Shown: positions 1 through 11,860 of the stretch, piece after piece
Numbering within the stretch: the first letter of the stretch is position 1
Layout of the letters: every line of letters starts with the position of its first letter
Source: Melampsora larici-populina 98AG31
Taxonomy: Eukaryota > Basidiomycota > Pucciniomycetes > Pucciniales > Melampsoraceae
Assembly (NCBI RefSeq): GCF_000204055.1
Contig: NW_006768770.1
Location: 1,496,094 to 1,560,093, forward strand
Length of the DNA stretch: 64,000 nt
Direction of reading: 5' to 3'
Made by a program: the position numbers and the translations under genes
The notes under the pieces: model-generated
Database searches by the model: none
What the model saw: the letters and a program-made list of their open reading frames with translations, nothing else
What the model was told of the DNA's origin: nothing

Positions 1-60
1 GTTTCTGATAATACCATGAATGATATTATGAGATTGACTTTTCTTTGATCCTCCTTCCAG

Positions 61-1470
61 GGAATTGTTCTCTTAGGTGATACAATCAAAAGTTTAACCA
101 CACTACAGCCGATTGTTCAAAGACATTCTCGTCATGTAAAGTGGCTGTACTGGAGAGCTTCATATGGAGAATTGTACGAGCAGGAACTCGTTGAAGGGAA
201 CCCAGAGAACTGGGATGAAAACACACGATTAAAGTGGGATCCAAAGACTCGATCTGAACTCTTACTCAAGGTCTTACAAGCTTGCACTCGACTCGACGAA
301 CTTAATATCGATCTAGACCCATTTGAATATATCACTGATGATCCTAGTCCAGACACAGCAACTTCGATGTGGTGCTATGACGAGAAGATGATGAATAAGT
401 TCATCGAACCTATCTCTCAACTCTCTTCACTCATCAATCTTACACTCACTTCACCTGGTGATCGACCTTGTTTTAACGAATCATTGTTAGCCAAGATCAT
501 ATCAAATCTCGATCAACTCTGTTCTTTCCAGTGTTCAAGGATCAGTGCAAGTGCTCCGAAGAAGTTGACCGATCAGCAAGTCTGTCAATCACCACTCGGT
601 CTTCAACTCGCTTCTCTTCCTCGTCTAACCAAACTGACGCTAGAATCGGCAGATTGTTTCGATGTTAGTTGGACCTGGCTCGTTTGGAAAGGCTCACTTG
701 AAGAGCTACATCTGTTTAATTGCGATCAAGTTTCAATATCCGTGCTGTACAGCTTCACCAAACTCTTTACATCCACTTTAATCACACTCAGATTACATCA
801 TGTACCAGTAGATCAGGATATATCTTCGAGCGATGATCGGATCTCGCAGGATGTCTTGACTGGAAAACTCGCATTCGAATTACCTAAGCTTAAACACTTG
901 TCGGTCTCAAACGGTTTACCAGTCGGGTTCTTGAGAGCCTTTCAAACTTCAAAGAATCTAGTCGAAATCAGTTTGTGTGAATATCCAGAATTACAACAAC
1001 CAGACGTGACGGCTTGGCTCCAAGATAGAGTCTGGCCCAATTTGAAAGAGTTTAACGTTTGTCATACGAATGGGTTTGAATCTATACATACACTTAGACA
1101 GTTGGCTGCGAAATATGGAGTTACGATGTGTCTCAATGGAAATATTGGTGATCGTGATGATCACAGCGATGAGGATTCTCATGAGGAAGATCTTAGTGAA
1201 AGCGATGAGGATGATACTGGTAAGGAAGACTTGGAGATTCTCAATGAAATTGAGAACGAGAATATTGATGGGGTCAAGGACAAGAAAGATGATGAGATCG
1301 AGGACGAGAAGCAAGAGGATGATACACCTGAACAGATACAGGATGTATTGAGAATGTGGACTCATGGATCTGATTACGAAGAAGAAGTTGAAATTTCTGA
1401 TCCAAGCGGATGGAATCAACCTGATTTCTATCTCTCAGATTCCTTCTTGTTCAAGAGCAATGTAATCTAA
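61..1470 (+). CDS. F-box/LRR-like protein, 3' exon (5' end outside window)
   Basis: The reading frame is open from an acceptor-like TTCCAG ending at base 60 through a TAA at 1468-1470. The frame is closed upstream of base 61 by a TGA, so this is a terminal exon of about 469 codons. The protein has irregular leucine-rich stretches (for example LPRLTKLTLESADCF and ELPKLKHLSVSNG) like those that follow an F-box in large fungal families. The last ~120 residues are strongly acidic (EDEDDTGKEDLEI-type runs). No F-box is visible here because the N-terminus is missing. If the family call is right it would act as a substrate adaptor of an SCF ubiquitin ligase. This is inferred from the repeat pattern only. 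Other LRR proteins are possible. Confidence 0.6.
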   Translation, partial: GIVLLGDTIKSLTTLQPIVQRHSRHVKWLYWRASYGELYEQELVEGNPENWDENTRLKWDPKTRSELLLKVLQACTRLDELNIDLDPFEYITDDPSPDTATSMWCYDEKMMNKFIEPISQLSSLINLTLTSPGDRPCFNESLLAKIISNLDQLCSFQCSRISASAPKKLTDQQVCQSPLGLQLASLPRLTKLTLESADCFDVSWTWLVWKGSLEELHLFNCDQVSISVLYSFTKLFTSTLITLRLHHVPVDQDISSSDDRISQDVLTGKLAFELPKLKHLSVSNGLPVGFLRAFQTSKNLVEISLCEYPELQQPDVTAWLQDRVWPNLKEFNVCHTNGFESIHTLRQLAAKYGVTMCLNGNIGDRDDHSDEDSHEEDLSESDEDDTGKEDLEILNEIENENIDGVKDKKDDEIEDEKQEDDTPEQIQDVLRMWTHGSDYEEEVEISDPSGWNQPDFYLSDSFLFKSNVI

Positions 1471-4399
1471 ATATCACTTGAAGTTTGAGTAAGGTTTCTT
1501 TATATAAATCTTGGTATCGAAGCAAAAAGTATGAAATATAGACAGTTGTAGATTATTTATATTGGAAACTAAATTATTCATTGCTGAAGTTTTTTTGTAA
1601 TAATTTTTTTTATCTTGGAATTATCTTCTAGTTTCTTTTTTAAACACAATTCTTTCCACATACCTCTGAATAAATATTTTGTAATTTCTGAGTTATGTCA
1701 ACACTGTTAAAATTGAGTGTTTCCAACCTTGTGGGTCGCGCACCAGATTAAGAGGAGGTATCAAGTTGAAAAAGCAGTGAAATGAAAGTAGCCAAAATGA
1801 TGAATGAAATGAAATTTGATGAGACATGTTTTGGAAGATTCTTTCGCAAAGGTCCATAATTTGATTAAATCTAATCTTACTCTTCAATTGATGTATAGAT
1901 AATTTACCTATACAAGGATACACACTGAAGACAAACAATAAGGGAGCATTGGGTGGTTCTTAAATCATCAAAGATACCTGAGGATGGGATCATTATGCAG
2001 TTGAAAGTGCAAGACAAGACCATTTCTTGATCTTGTCTATGATTCAAATAATCCCCCAAGTCAAAATGCCAAGTTAAGAAAAAATTGGCCTCCTAAGAAT
2101 TGATTGTGAATGTGACTCACACCCCAGATTGATGATTATACAAAGAGGTCAACTTGTGATCACTTGCCATTCAACCTGATCTGCCACTGCAGGACTACCT
2201 CACCCTTATCCTGTCTGTCCTTTGTTATGATTGTCATTCAACTCTTCACTTGACTTCACATACCACAACACCATCCTGATTGTGAGCAAAATAATCAGAA
2301 GATAGCTGTTTCCACCACAAGCTTTAAGCCAGTTATATTCTAGGCAGTTCCTCAAAGCTACAACCTCGGGTACTCAAACATCTCACTATGTAACCACACT
2401 CAAGTCATTCCATGCAGGAGCTGCAAAGTGGATGTCATCAAATGGCCTTGCACTTGTTTACACTTGGTTTGCCAAAAATTAATAGAAAGCTATATTTACT
2501 TTTCATCCGTGATATAGGGACTTGGATAAATTTTGTACAAGAGAATTTACGACATCAAGACATCTAATTACAGTACTCAAGGCTACATATGTACATGTAT
2601 ATAGTTTTCCTATATACTTTTTTGTGTTTTTTTTGCTGAAAAAAAAACTATATTTGGGTCCCAAAATATATAACTTTGAGGACCCTTACATACATCTAGC
2701 CTCTTATTTACCTTAACCTTGTGCCTATTGTTGGCCATCAACAAGTAATCACACTTGAGCTTGCTTGAGCAAGTTTTCATAACTTTTTGGCGCTCTTTTC
2801 AACTGCTTCACCCGCTCTCATGTCGATTTATACCCTTGTTGTCACTTCAAATTGAGGTCTGAATGTTACCCAAAAAATACTTTTGTCCAGGCAGATATAG
2901 CTTGATAATTGTCTGAAAAACTATATACAGAGAAGTATATGAATGTGTATACTTGATTTGAGTACTGCAAATCAATAGGCTTTGGCATACACATCATCCA
3001 CCTTGGGATCCCTATATTCCCCTTCAAAATGTTCAGCATTACCCCCTGGATTCCTTGCTTGTCCAAAGTTTTGGAACTTAAAGCTCAACCAGAGCTTTAC
3101 AGAGCTTTAAGAGGGATAGTGAACTAGTATAACTAACCATTAGAAGTCATCTAAGACTGCCAAATAAAGTGCCAAAGAAATAATCTCAATACTTTCTATG
3201 AGCATTCTTCCAGTCAATTTGGTCATCTCAACACAATAAAAGTGTTATTCCATTAAAGTCAAAATATAGAGAAATAATCAAAATTTCAAGACTAGAATAA
3301 TGAAATACTTATTTAACTTAGTCAATCACCTGAGTCACATACCAAATAGTCCTAATATCACCATTCCACCATTATAAATTGTTCCCAAATGATACTCACA
3401 GACTCAAGCTTTGGACAGATGAAGCAATATAGTATAAATCAAATGAGAATATTGATCAGATAGGTTGAATAGCAATCAGAATGGCCGACAAGGATAACTT
3501 GGATTGGAAAATCCAAGGTATCTTCAGATATTGGTTCCCTCAACCTGTGTGTCCGAGGAATTCATCAAAGGATCTATTTGGCCCCAAAGATTGCCTTAAA
3601 TCATTTACTTGGATGTTGTGCCCAAGGCTATTGTCATCCAAGCATACCTTGCATTTTCCAATCAAAGCATCTTTATTGGTGGTGAAGGAAAATTGTGACC
3701 TTTCATACTATTGTGGGGTGGGTGGGGTGGTAGACAAACACCAGAGATTTCACTAAGAATCTCCTGGGTGAATGGAGTGAATGCTGGACTTGTGGTGAGT
3801 GGTCTAGACTATGAGAGCCTAGAGTGGTGAAAGTGGTGACAGTGCAGATAGATATAAAATTTTCTCAGTGCACGGCTCTGTAGGCAACGTTCTTTGCCCA
3901 GTACCAAGACCCATGCGCATATCTCACGGATCCCCCTTTCACAAGTTTTGCAAGTCATCATGGACCTACAAACCACCTGTGTTATGGTGGTTCTCACAAT
4001 ACAAGGTGTATATAATTGAAACTGTCCAAACCAATAAGTGACCAGTAGCAATTTGTGGAAAAGAATATGAACAAAGGCGGAGAGTTTCAAAGAGCATATC
4101 TGCTTATGTAGAATTTTGATTCAATTGTTTTGAGTAGAAATTCTTTGTATTTGTTTAATACTATATATTAATTTATCTTCCCATCTTCTTTGATGGGGGG
4201 TCTATATCCATCATCCCAGACAACTAAACAGAGTTGTGATTACAAAGTGAAAACAAGAGAGCAAAGCAAAAGAAATGGCAACAAGACCGCGTAACCGAAA
4301 CTTTAATTGAACTGATCCTCCAATTTCCTGCTGAGAGTAATCTATGTGTCAAAAAAATAACACAAAGCAATTGGAATTTTGAGGTTATTAATCTCATGG
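1471..4399. other. AT-rich intergenic region
   Basis: No convincing gene is seen. Open frames here are short, lack splice-linked partners and have no recognisable domains. A diverged dispersed repeat lies at about 3790-4010. Confidence 0.5.
3790..4010 (+). repeat. Diverged dispersed repeat, copy 1
   Basis: The block with GACCTACAAACCACCTGTG and TGGTGGTTCTCACAAT matches bases 39000-39240 in the same order and orientation. The match also includes a TTTTCTCAGTGCAC / TTTTCTCATTGCAC pair. The copies are clearly diverged. No coding capacity or terminal repeats could be defined. Confidence 0.55.
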
Positions 4400-6271
4400 C
4401 TAATTAAATCCTTTTCTGAAGAATTGTGCATCCTCAGGCTTGCAAACCCTTTTGTAGTGCAAGATCCATGCTTCCAAGTCTTGAACCCTGTGCCCCAGGG
4501 TATCAAGATACTGTTGGAAAGACATAACCAGATCTTTCAAAAGACCTGGAACATAATCATTCCAACGACCAACATACGCCTTTGAGGAACATTCTTTACT
4601 TGATTTCTGCCTTGCAAAGTGTGCTTTCAGTAGTCTTATATCTTCAAGGTCCAGTTGGACGTGAATTGCAACTAGCTGATCTCCTAAGGTGATATCTGCG
4701 TAATTCATGGTATTCCCATTAGATGGACTTCCATATTTTCTGTCAGCCAAGATAGCCAGTTTTTTGAAACGCATGTTGAAGAGCTTTGAAATGAAAGTGC
4801 TAGGACATGTTAAGTAGTACCTGGTGTATTGATTCATCCAAATACCTCTATTAACTTCAATGACTTCTCCATCGTGTAGAGTTACCTTTCCTTGCATTAT
4901 TTCTATCAATTGTTTAGCCTTGTTCTCAATCTGATCTTTGGATAAGGAATCCCAATTAACCTTGGTAGATGACAACTCAAGTACCTCGGATATACGAGCT
5001 AGCACAGGAAGACAAACTCCTTCCTTATGGGCTCCTTCTTTCAAGACCCTTTTGAGGAAGTTAGATTCTTGAAATAAATTTGTGTTAACCATGAGGTTGA
5101 ACGTGGCTAAGCGGGTTTCAAATGTCCCCACAAATAGCCACTTTAATTTCTCTTCGTTTTCTTTAGGATTCTTGGCATCACCTTTTAAAAGATGCAGTTC
5201 AGCTGACAGTACATTCCAATTCTGCTTAGTTTCATCTTCAAATGATGGCATTGGCTCATCAGCTCTGAGCAGCTTGCATATATTTCTAGTCCGTGCAGGA
5301 TGTACGTTTTCGAAAAGCTCCCATCTTTCCACAACGTTATGTGCATTGTACTTCAACATTATGGAAAAAGATCTCATACATCCTTCATCATAGTTCCAAA
5401 AGGTATCTCGAATCACCTCCATAGCTTCGATGATCCCTTGCCCATCTTCCTGGCAGTGATTCAGATACTCAATGGCAGCCTCTCCTAGGTCCACACGCAA
5501 ACCAAATGTGCGGTTTTCTGCATGTAAGACTTTTCTTAAAACAACGGTTAATGACAGGCCAGAATAATCCATCTGTTCCTCATTGATAATTTTTTCCCCC
5601 TTCACAAGTGCATTGATCTGACTAACCACTTTTGTTTCGCGATTTGTTGTAGTTGCTTTCTTTGATGCTTTCCCTTTTTTGCTTTTGACCCCCTTTTCCC
5701 CCTTCTTTGCCGTTGGCTGAATCTGAGTGCGCCTTGGTGTTCGTAAAGGTATTGCATTCTCCAGAGCCTCTGTCCCGCCTATGGGACTCAGAGGTCTATC
5801 ATTCATTTCCTCGTCAGTTGTCTCGATTTTTTGGCCTTCTCGGTCAACCTCACTGGAAAAATGGTGTATAGTTGGCGAATCTTTCGAAGTGGCTTCCAAA
5901 TTTTCCAACTGCTCTTCGGCTTTCATCTCATTTGTTTTATTTTCCTTTTGAGGGATCTCTTCAGGTATACTTTCTGATTCAGGAGAATCCATAACCAAAC
6001 TTTCATGGTTCAATGTCTCCCAAGGTGTCCCCCCGAATTCCTTCAAGTTTTCTGATGTACCAGAATCGACATCTATCTTCGGGAATGCTTCAGCGGAAGT
6101 TCCTCGCTCGCGTTCTTCCATCATCTCATCAATATCAAGTGAATATTTGTGTGGCTTTTCCGCTGGTCTCACTTTTCCTTTGCCCTTGACCAGTGTCCAT
6201 CCTGCTTCTTCTGGCCTTTGTGTGTGGGACTTGTGCACACGGGAGGCGAGAACAAATGATTTCTTTTGAGG
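4400..6271 (-). pseudogene. Orphan host gene, 3' half, severed by CACTA insertion
   Basis: A 624-codon open stretch ends with a TGA at 4400. It is rich in Lys and Glu at first, with basic segments such as KKGEKGVKSKKGKASKK, and then becomes globular and helical. I recognise no domain. Its first codons abut the left end of the CACTA element. Read through the ATG target duplication, it continues in the same frame from the 5' half at 18423-19359, giving a joined product of about 904 residues. There are no stops in this half, so the insertion looks young. The function is unknown. It could be a lineage-specific host protein or an ORF of another, older transposon. It cannot be transcribed in one piece unless the 12-kb element is spliced out. 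Confidence 0.7.
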
Positions 6272-6274
6272 ATG

Positions 6275-6320
6275 CACACCGTGTAAGTTTTTGTGTAGCA
6301 CGTCGACGTGCACACACGAA
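6275..6320 (+). repeat. Left terminal inverted repeat of the CACTA element
   Basis: The inward sequence starts CACACCGTGTAAGTTTTTGT and ends at ACACACGAA. The 14-bp perfect palindrome lies at 6298-6311. Just inside are two copies of the palindromic decamer-type motif CTTTCGAAAG. Confidence 0.88.
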
Positions 6321-6731
6321 GACTTTCGAAAGACTTTCGAAAGAGTTGTTGTAGAGAGCTCGATCCTATTATCCTTTGTTCAAAGATAATGAAGGACACA
6401 ACGTTTCTCAATCTTTACATACACCTCACAAGAAGGGGTAAAGATGGCGGTTTTTATCCTTTGTTTGGGTATTCACAGCGATTTCGCTGTTCTTACTTGG
6501 AGAAGAAATGTAATTGAGAGTTCCATCTACCCCTATAAGCCCTCCAAGTGTCTGTTGGAAAGACTCGATTTGACCAGATCCTGATCATTCTTCTAAGACT
6601 AGTTCGAAACTGCTGCCTAGCCTTGATATCCGGAGGTTCTGTTGTTCGAGCGACGCCATCAGCTTAAAGATTTTTGTTACAGATCATCATACCAATGCGT
6701 TCGTATATCAACTTTTCAAATCTACTTCTAG

Positions 6732-7868
6732 GTGATTTCCGATGCCGATGCCTCTCTCGTTTTTGCAGCTGCAGCCTCCCATCACTGGAAGAAGGGTTCC
6801 GCAGTGAAATCACTCAAATCCTTGAATGCATCGGTTCGTGCATCGCTTCCGGAGTCAGGGGAAGCTATATGTCAATCGCTAGCCGGGTTTGCAAGGGAAT
6901 TGCTGGGATACAACAAGTTCACTAAGACGTTTCCGCCCGAGCCTAGCCCTGATGAACGTTGTCAACTTCGACCTCTCAAACAGAAAGATATCATGTCTGA
7001 TCGGCGCGTTTTCACTTTGCAATCACCTTCTGGAGATGATGGACAAGCTCGCAACAAGTATTACCGATTTAAATATCTTTGTATCGCCGACTTGGAGAAG
7101 CATGGTATCAGCCGGATCACTTTTGACTGGAAGGCGCCTGATAGCGATCCTTGGAATCGTACTATGGCAGTATTCCTTTTCAAACATTGGCAATATGCCA
7201 ACACTCAAGGTGCTTTCAAGGAGGCAGTTCCCTCCGAGAACGACGAGGATACATGTATCGGTATAATCCTTCGATGGATGCGAGGACGCGCTGTGGACAT
7301 CCGCCAAGGACGCCGATCTCCTGAGAAGATTCTACGGAAGGAGACATGTCGTAAGAAGATAAAGGTAAGTTTGGAGTGTCTCTAAATATCTCAGTGGGTT
7401 TTGGCTGATTGGTAGTCTCTTTTACAGCTATTTGAATACCGGAAACAATCACTTCATCGTGTTTTATTGGCAGCAAACCTTCCGAACAGCGAAGAAGAGC
7501 TGTTACCTTCGCAGGACTGCTGCTCCGAGACGGAGTGGGAACCCGAAAAAACACACTGCCATTCAATTGGGCTTGTCTGGCGTAGCAGACAGTATGCTTC
7601 ATTACTGCATCAAATTGATAAAGCATCTTTCAAGTACTGTGCTTCTCAAAATGGCCTATTAATTGCATCACAACGGTTTGACCAATGTCGCATCGAGGCA
7701 ACTCGTACCAATCCAAATGCTCCAGTATGTCAAGGCCTCCCCGAGAACTGCTATGACTCAATTTTTTTATCATCTTTGACCGTTGAGCAAAAGAATTCAC
7801 TTTGCATAAAACCTGTGTCAAGTCTTTTACATACTCTAACCATTGAGGTTAAAAAAAATTCTGTGTAG
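6732..7868 (+). CDS. CACTA-associated accessory protein, paralogue A
   Basis: Two exons, 6732-7364 and 7428-7868, join in phase across GTAAGT..TTTACAG. The 5' limit is uncertain. The frame is entered at a TTCTAG acceptor and has no ATG at 6732, so an upstream exon is likely. About 357 residues are visible. The central block FDWKAPDSDPWNRT followed by ILRWMRGRAVD parallels FDWNASWDTPWNST and ILRRWVSNKM in the minus-strand gene at 11861-13593. The two C-terminal halves also align loosely. I do not recognise the family. Its position beside the transposase and its duplication inside one element suggest a TnpA-like helper or DNA-binding role, which is inference only. Confidence 0.6.
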
Positions 7869-8098
7869 CTTGTTGCTCCCTTTCGAAGATGTATATGAAA
7901 AGGCCATACTCTTACAATCACGTATATAGTCGTGTATATAGTAAATCAACAACACATCATATCTATCAATCTTACAATCGTGTATATATTCGTGTATATA
8001 GTATAGTGAACAAAGTCGTATCATATCTGTGGTTGTCTTTACATACATATTTTCAATAGCAATAGAAGTTGGATTAGTAGAAATGTATCGAGTCAATT

Positions 8099-11000
8099 TC
8101 AAGTGGAAGACATGTCCGAAATGCCCTGAATACATAAAGTGGTTAGCTTGGGTACATTGTATCCATAACTTACAGTGAAAATGCTCACCATGCTGCGAAG
8201 ACTGACCAGTGATACAGTTGGTTTGGTGATGCCAAAAGTGCCCGAAATATTGTGGAGTGCTGCGCAGTGTCCAAATACATCTTGTGTGCCGATGGATTTC
8301 AGAAAGCAGTCTTTGTACAGGACTTTGGCGTTTAAATTGGGTAGTGATGCATAGGGACTTCGTGGCTTGTCTGCTTGATCAAGATCACGAAACACATGGA
8401 GGACGAATATGGGGTCAGAATGGCCATCAGGGAGTATTATGTGTTGGATCTCGCCTGATCCGTGGATTCCTTGAGAGACAAAGTCTATATAACTATTTCC
8501 ACGATGTTCAGAAAAGGTGCTGAAATATTTGCCAGCGTGGTTCCAAACAGAGGTTGCCTTGAGGTTTGATGAGGGTTCACAGCCTGTTTCTTGTAATAAT
8601 TTGTTGATAGACACACCAACATCGAATTTGGGGGAAAAAGGTTTCCATTTAGTGGTTGGTTTTTGCTGTATGATATCGACACCAATTTTTGTGGCATAGT
8701 CCGAAGGTGTATCTTTCAGAAAGTTGAGAAAGAAAGACCTTTGAGTATGCTTTTTGATCATTGTATGCCCGACAACACCTAAAATAATAGTGACCAAAAC
8801 TTGTTTTGTTAGAGTATGTGCAAAAAACGCAAAACAAAACTCATTACATACCACGGTTTTTGCTTTTGGATGTGCCGACAAGGGTACCAATAATTCTTTC
8901 GCCAGTCCATGCAGCGGTATAGGAAGCAGGTCCTAATAGTTCGCATTGAGCCGCGATATGTTGTGCAAAATGCAGGTTTGGCTTGGATTTGATGCCAGGC
9001 CACACTTGTAGAAGGTGAGTACGGTATTGTAGTAAAAGGTTGGGGAGGGCTTTGATATGATCTACCGTCATTGTCCGTGAAACACATATGTTGATGATTT
9101 GAGTAGCAAGGGAGATACCAGTATAGATTTTTGCTGAATCGGAATTAAGTTCAGATTGATGATGGTAAGGTATCAAAGTAAGGACCATATACACCGTGTA
9201 TAATATCAGCCATTCTGAAGCTTTTGGTGTGCCAGAAAGTGGCATGCCAATCTTTGTTGGGACGCGAGTGAGCCAAGATGGGACCAGGGTGTCAGAAATA
9301 CAAGTGTGAATCAATTCAAGCTCATGAGGCGTAAGTATAGGACCTGCAGGTGGTGTTGCAGTCGCATCTGATGGTGTGTCAGAATCAGTGCTCTCGTGGG
9401 TTTCCTCACGCGAAGAGAGTGTGGCAGTCTGAGATGTTGCAGCTCGAGCATGTTTCATTCTAAAGCTGAAGCTTGAATGGTCCGTATCAGAAGGGTCGTC
9501 CGTGAGGTTGGATGCTTGAGGGTCTTGCATTGTGACATCTGACGTAGGGTTCGGAGGGTTGAGGGTGGTAGGATAGTCGCCATTACTGATCTTGGCGTCC
9601 TCTTGATTCTTGAGTATCTTTCCTGCCGAAGAAATTTGTAGATATGTATTTGAAAAATCACCCAGGAGACCGAGAATGAGGCAATGCATTATGTCCACAG
9701 TGGCAAATTCAAGTGGCTTCCAATACGGTAGCTCGTAGAATGCGGAATATCGAGCACCATTCTGCATCATCAATTCTTTCCTCTTTTTGGGTGTTGGCGC
9801 CTCCAGCCAAAGATGAGCTTGGCGCTGATGTATGAGGTTGGTTCTGCTTTGATATATCATGTCAACCACGTCCACTTCGTCCTTAAGGATGTAACACTTC
9901 GAGCAAAAATATGTAGCGCTGTGTGAAGGAAATCCTGAGACTTTTTTCATCGCAGGTACATCAGCTATAATTGGCCACAGAGCAACACGTATCACTCTTC
10001 CTGTCGGATGGAGTGAAGTGATACTGAATCGAGTCCCTTCCCATAATGTTTTAAGCTCGCTAATCAGAGGTGCCAACAGGAGGTCCATTTGCTCGCTGGT
10101 GGGTTCCCTACGGCTTGGGGTTATACCATAAAGGAAGGTGTTCTCGGTTCGGTATCGTAGATGAGGCGGAAGATTGAAACAGATAAGTAGCATAATTCCT
10201 GCTGAGTGTTTCCGTCCACGCTTGGTGCCGTAAGGATCAAACCAGTCTACGTAAAATCCAAAAACTAAGTGGCCCGAGGTGCGTGTATAGACTTGTCCCT
10301 TGTGTTTGAAGGTCTTCCAGAGCTTGCCGTCCCAAATATCCTGTAGGGTTCCCTCAGGAGGAGGAGTGCGGTCGATTGAGCTGTTGAGATTGCTTTCGAA
10401 AGAGGGCGATTGGAGCATTTTGGACAGCCAGTCTATAAAACTCAGGTGATAAAAAGTCTGGATAGGTGTTACTTTGCCGGTCTTGGGAGAAGGTGGCTTA
10501 TATAAAGAGGCATTGCATTTGAATGCACGCTTTGAAGGCTTCCTGGATGAAGTGCGCAAGTGATCACACCTTTGCTGACTGGGATTCTTCTGTGGTGGTC
10601 CGTGAAGCGCAAAACACACAGGGCATGAAACCGTTTCGATAATAGGAACTTCAAGGTGAAAACATTTAAGAGCTTTGTGGACCGTAAGGGGAATTTCGTT
10701 CCAGATGGCAGTTGTAGCGTTGTTGGTCATGCTGAGTGCCGTTTTGAGTTTATGGCGTTCCATTTTGAGCGATGTTTGACAGGCATCCACCGGACGGTTT
10801 TTGATAATATGATCATTGAGAACGTGAACCATTGATTGTACACAAGAAGGATGCTGAAGTAATGTGCGAGGCGTGTAAAAAGCACTAGTGTCGGCTTCAT
10901 GTTCATAGACTGGAGCTTTGGTGAGTCTGGAACGCTTTTGAGGAGGGTGCGAGTGCACGAGAGACGATGTGGAAGGCTCGGCTGCAGATTCTGAAGAAGA

Positions 11001-11303
11001 CCGTGGTCGTTTGGTCCCATGGCTATCATGGATATCGCCCATGCCAAGAGGAAGACTGGATGACACGCCGAGTGTCTGATCTAATCCGCTGGATGCATCG
11101 AGTGCATTGTGAGAGGTCGCTTGCGTGGCCTCTTGCGATGGAGGTGGATTGGCTGCAGCTTTGGAAGCAGCTTCATGTCGGGGAAAGTTCGTCCGGTGAA
11201 AAAGGCGCCCAATGTGTGTCTCGCCGTCTTTGACAAAAGTGCGATTGGAACATCCAAAGGGGACACATTCACAGATGAAATGATTAGGCCCATAACGAGA
11301 CAT
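8099..11303 (-). CDS. Tnp2-type CACTA transposase
   Basis: Three exons (11303-8852, 8778-8189, 8125-8099) join in phase to give 1022 residues with no stop. The start is ATG at 11303. The N-terminus has a Cys-rich motif (HFICECVPFGC) and there is a CPVC...H pair near residue 210. The core matches basidiomycete Tnp2 proteins: VDWFDPYGTKRGRKHSAG, LRYRTENTFLYGITP, EPTSEQMDLLLAPLISEL, ADVPAMKKVSGFPSHSATYF with CSKC, and VDIMHCLILGLLG. It should catalyse cut-and-paste transposition through an RNase H-like acidic active site. It is the defining gene of the surrounding CACTA element and appears intact. Confidence 0.9.
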
Positions 11304-11860
11304 TGAAAAAGTCGAAGCTAGTGTCTATAGTCTTCTTCCACTCGAGATTGGCTGAGGCAAATAAGATGAATATAGATGACCTCACTTGACACGAAGTCAA
11401 GACAGGGGAAGCGAAGACGGTGAAGGCAATATGTGTATAAGTGAGAAATAAGAAGTTTGAGAAATAAGAAGTTGAGATTGTTAACTCGGGAAACTTCTTT
11501 TGAGAAAACCTTTGGGCAAAGGGTTTTTTGGCCGGAAAACCCCAAATTTTCAATACATGATAACCCTCTCGGTTAAATGAGCATCAAGACATTGGAACAC
11601 GTGATACCAGGTTATCATTAAGCATCCAAATATCAACAAAGAAAGATAAAGAAAGAGACACATCAGAAAGAAAAAAATCGACCTTGAGTGTATATACATA
11701 ACATTAGAAAAATAGAATAAGAAACAATTGGGAATAAAAAAAATTTAAATACACAAAAAGATAGAAATAAAAAAGGCTTTGAGTCTATATACACCAAAAA
11801 AAGAATAACTCGAGTGATAATATGTGAGAATTTTGATGGTTGTCCTGTTTATTTACCCCG
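11304..11860. other. Non-coding spacer inside the CACTA element
   Basis: An AT-rich spacer lies between the transposase start and the 3' end of the next minus-strand gene. It presumably holds the transposase promoter. No repeats or further genes are seen. Confidence 0.4.

Noticed and set aside
991..1419. Open frames overlapping the acidic end of the first gene on both strands
   Set aside because: They are shadows of the repetitive GAT/GAG-rich coding sequence and have no independent support.
3481..3756. 91-codon plus-strand frame in the first intergenic region
   Set aside because: No domain, no splice partners and ordinary length for chance in this composition.
7836..8135. Repeated CGTGTATATAGT words read as a short minus-strand protein
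   Set aside because: Simple low-complexity sequence between two convergent transposon genes; not coding.
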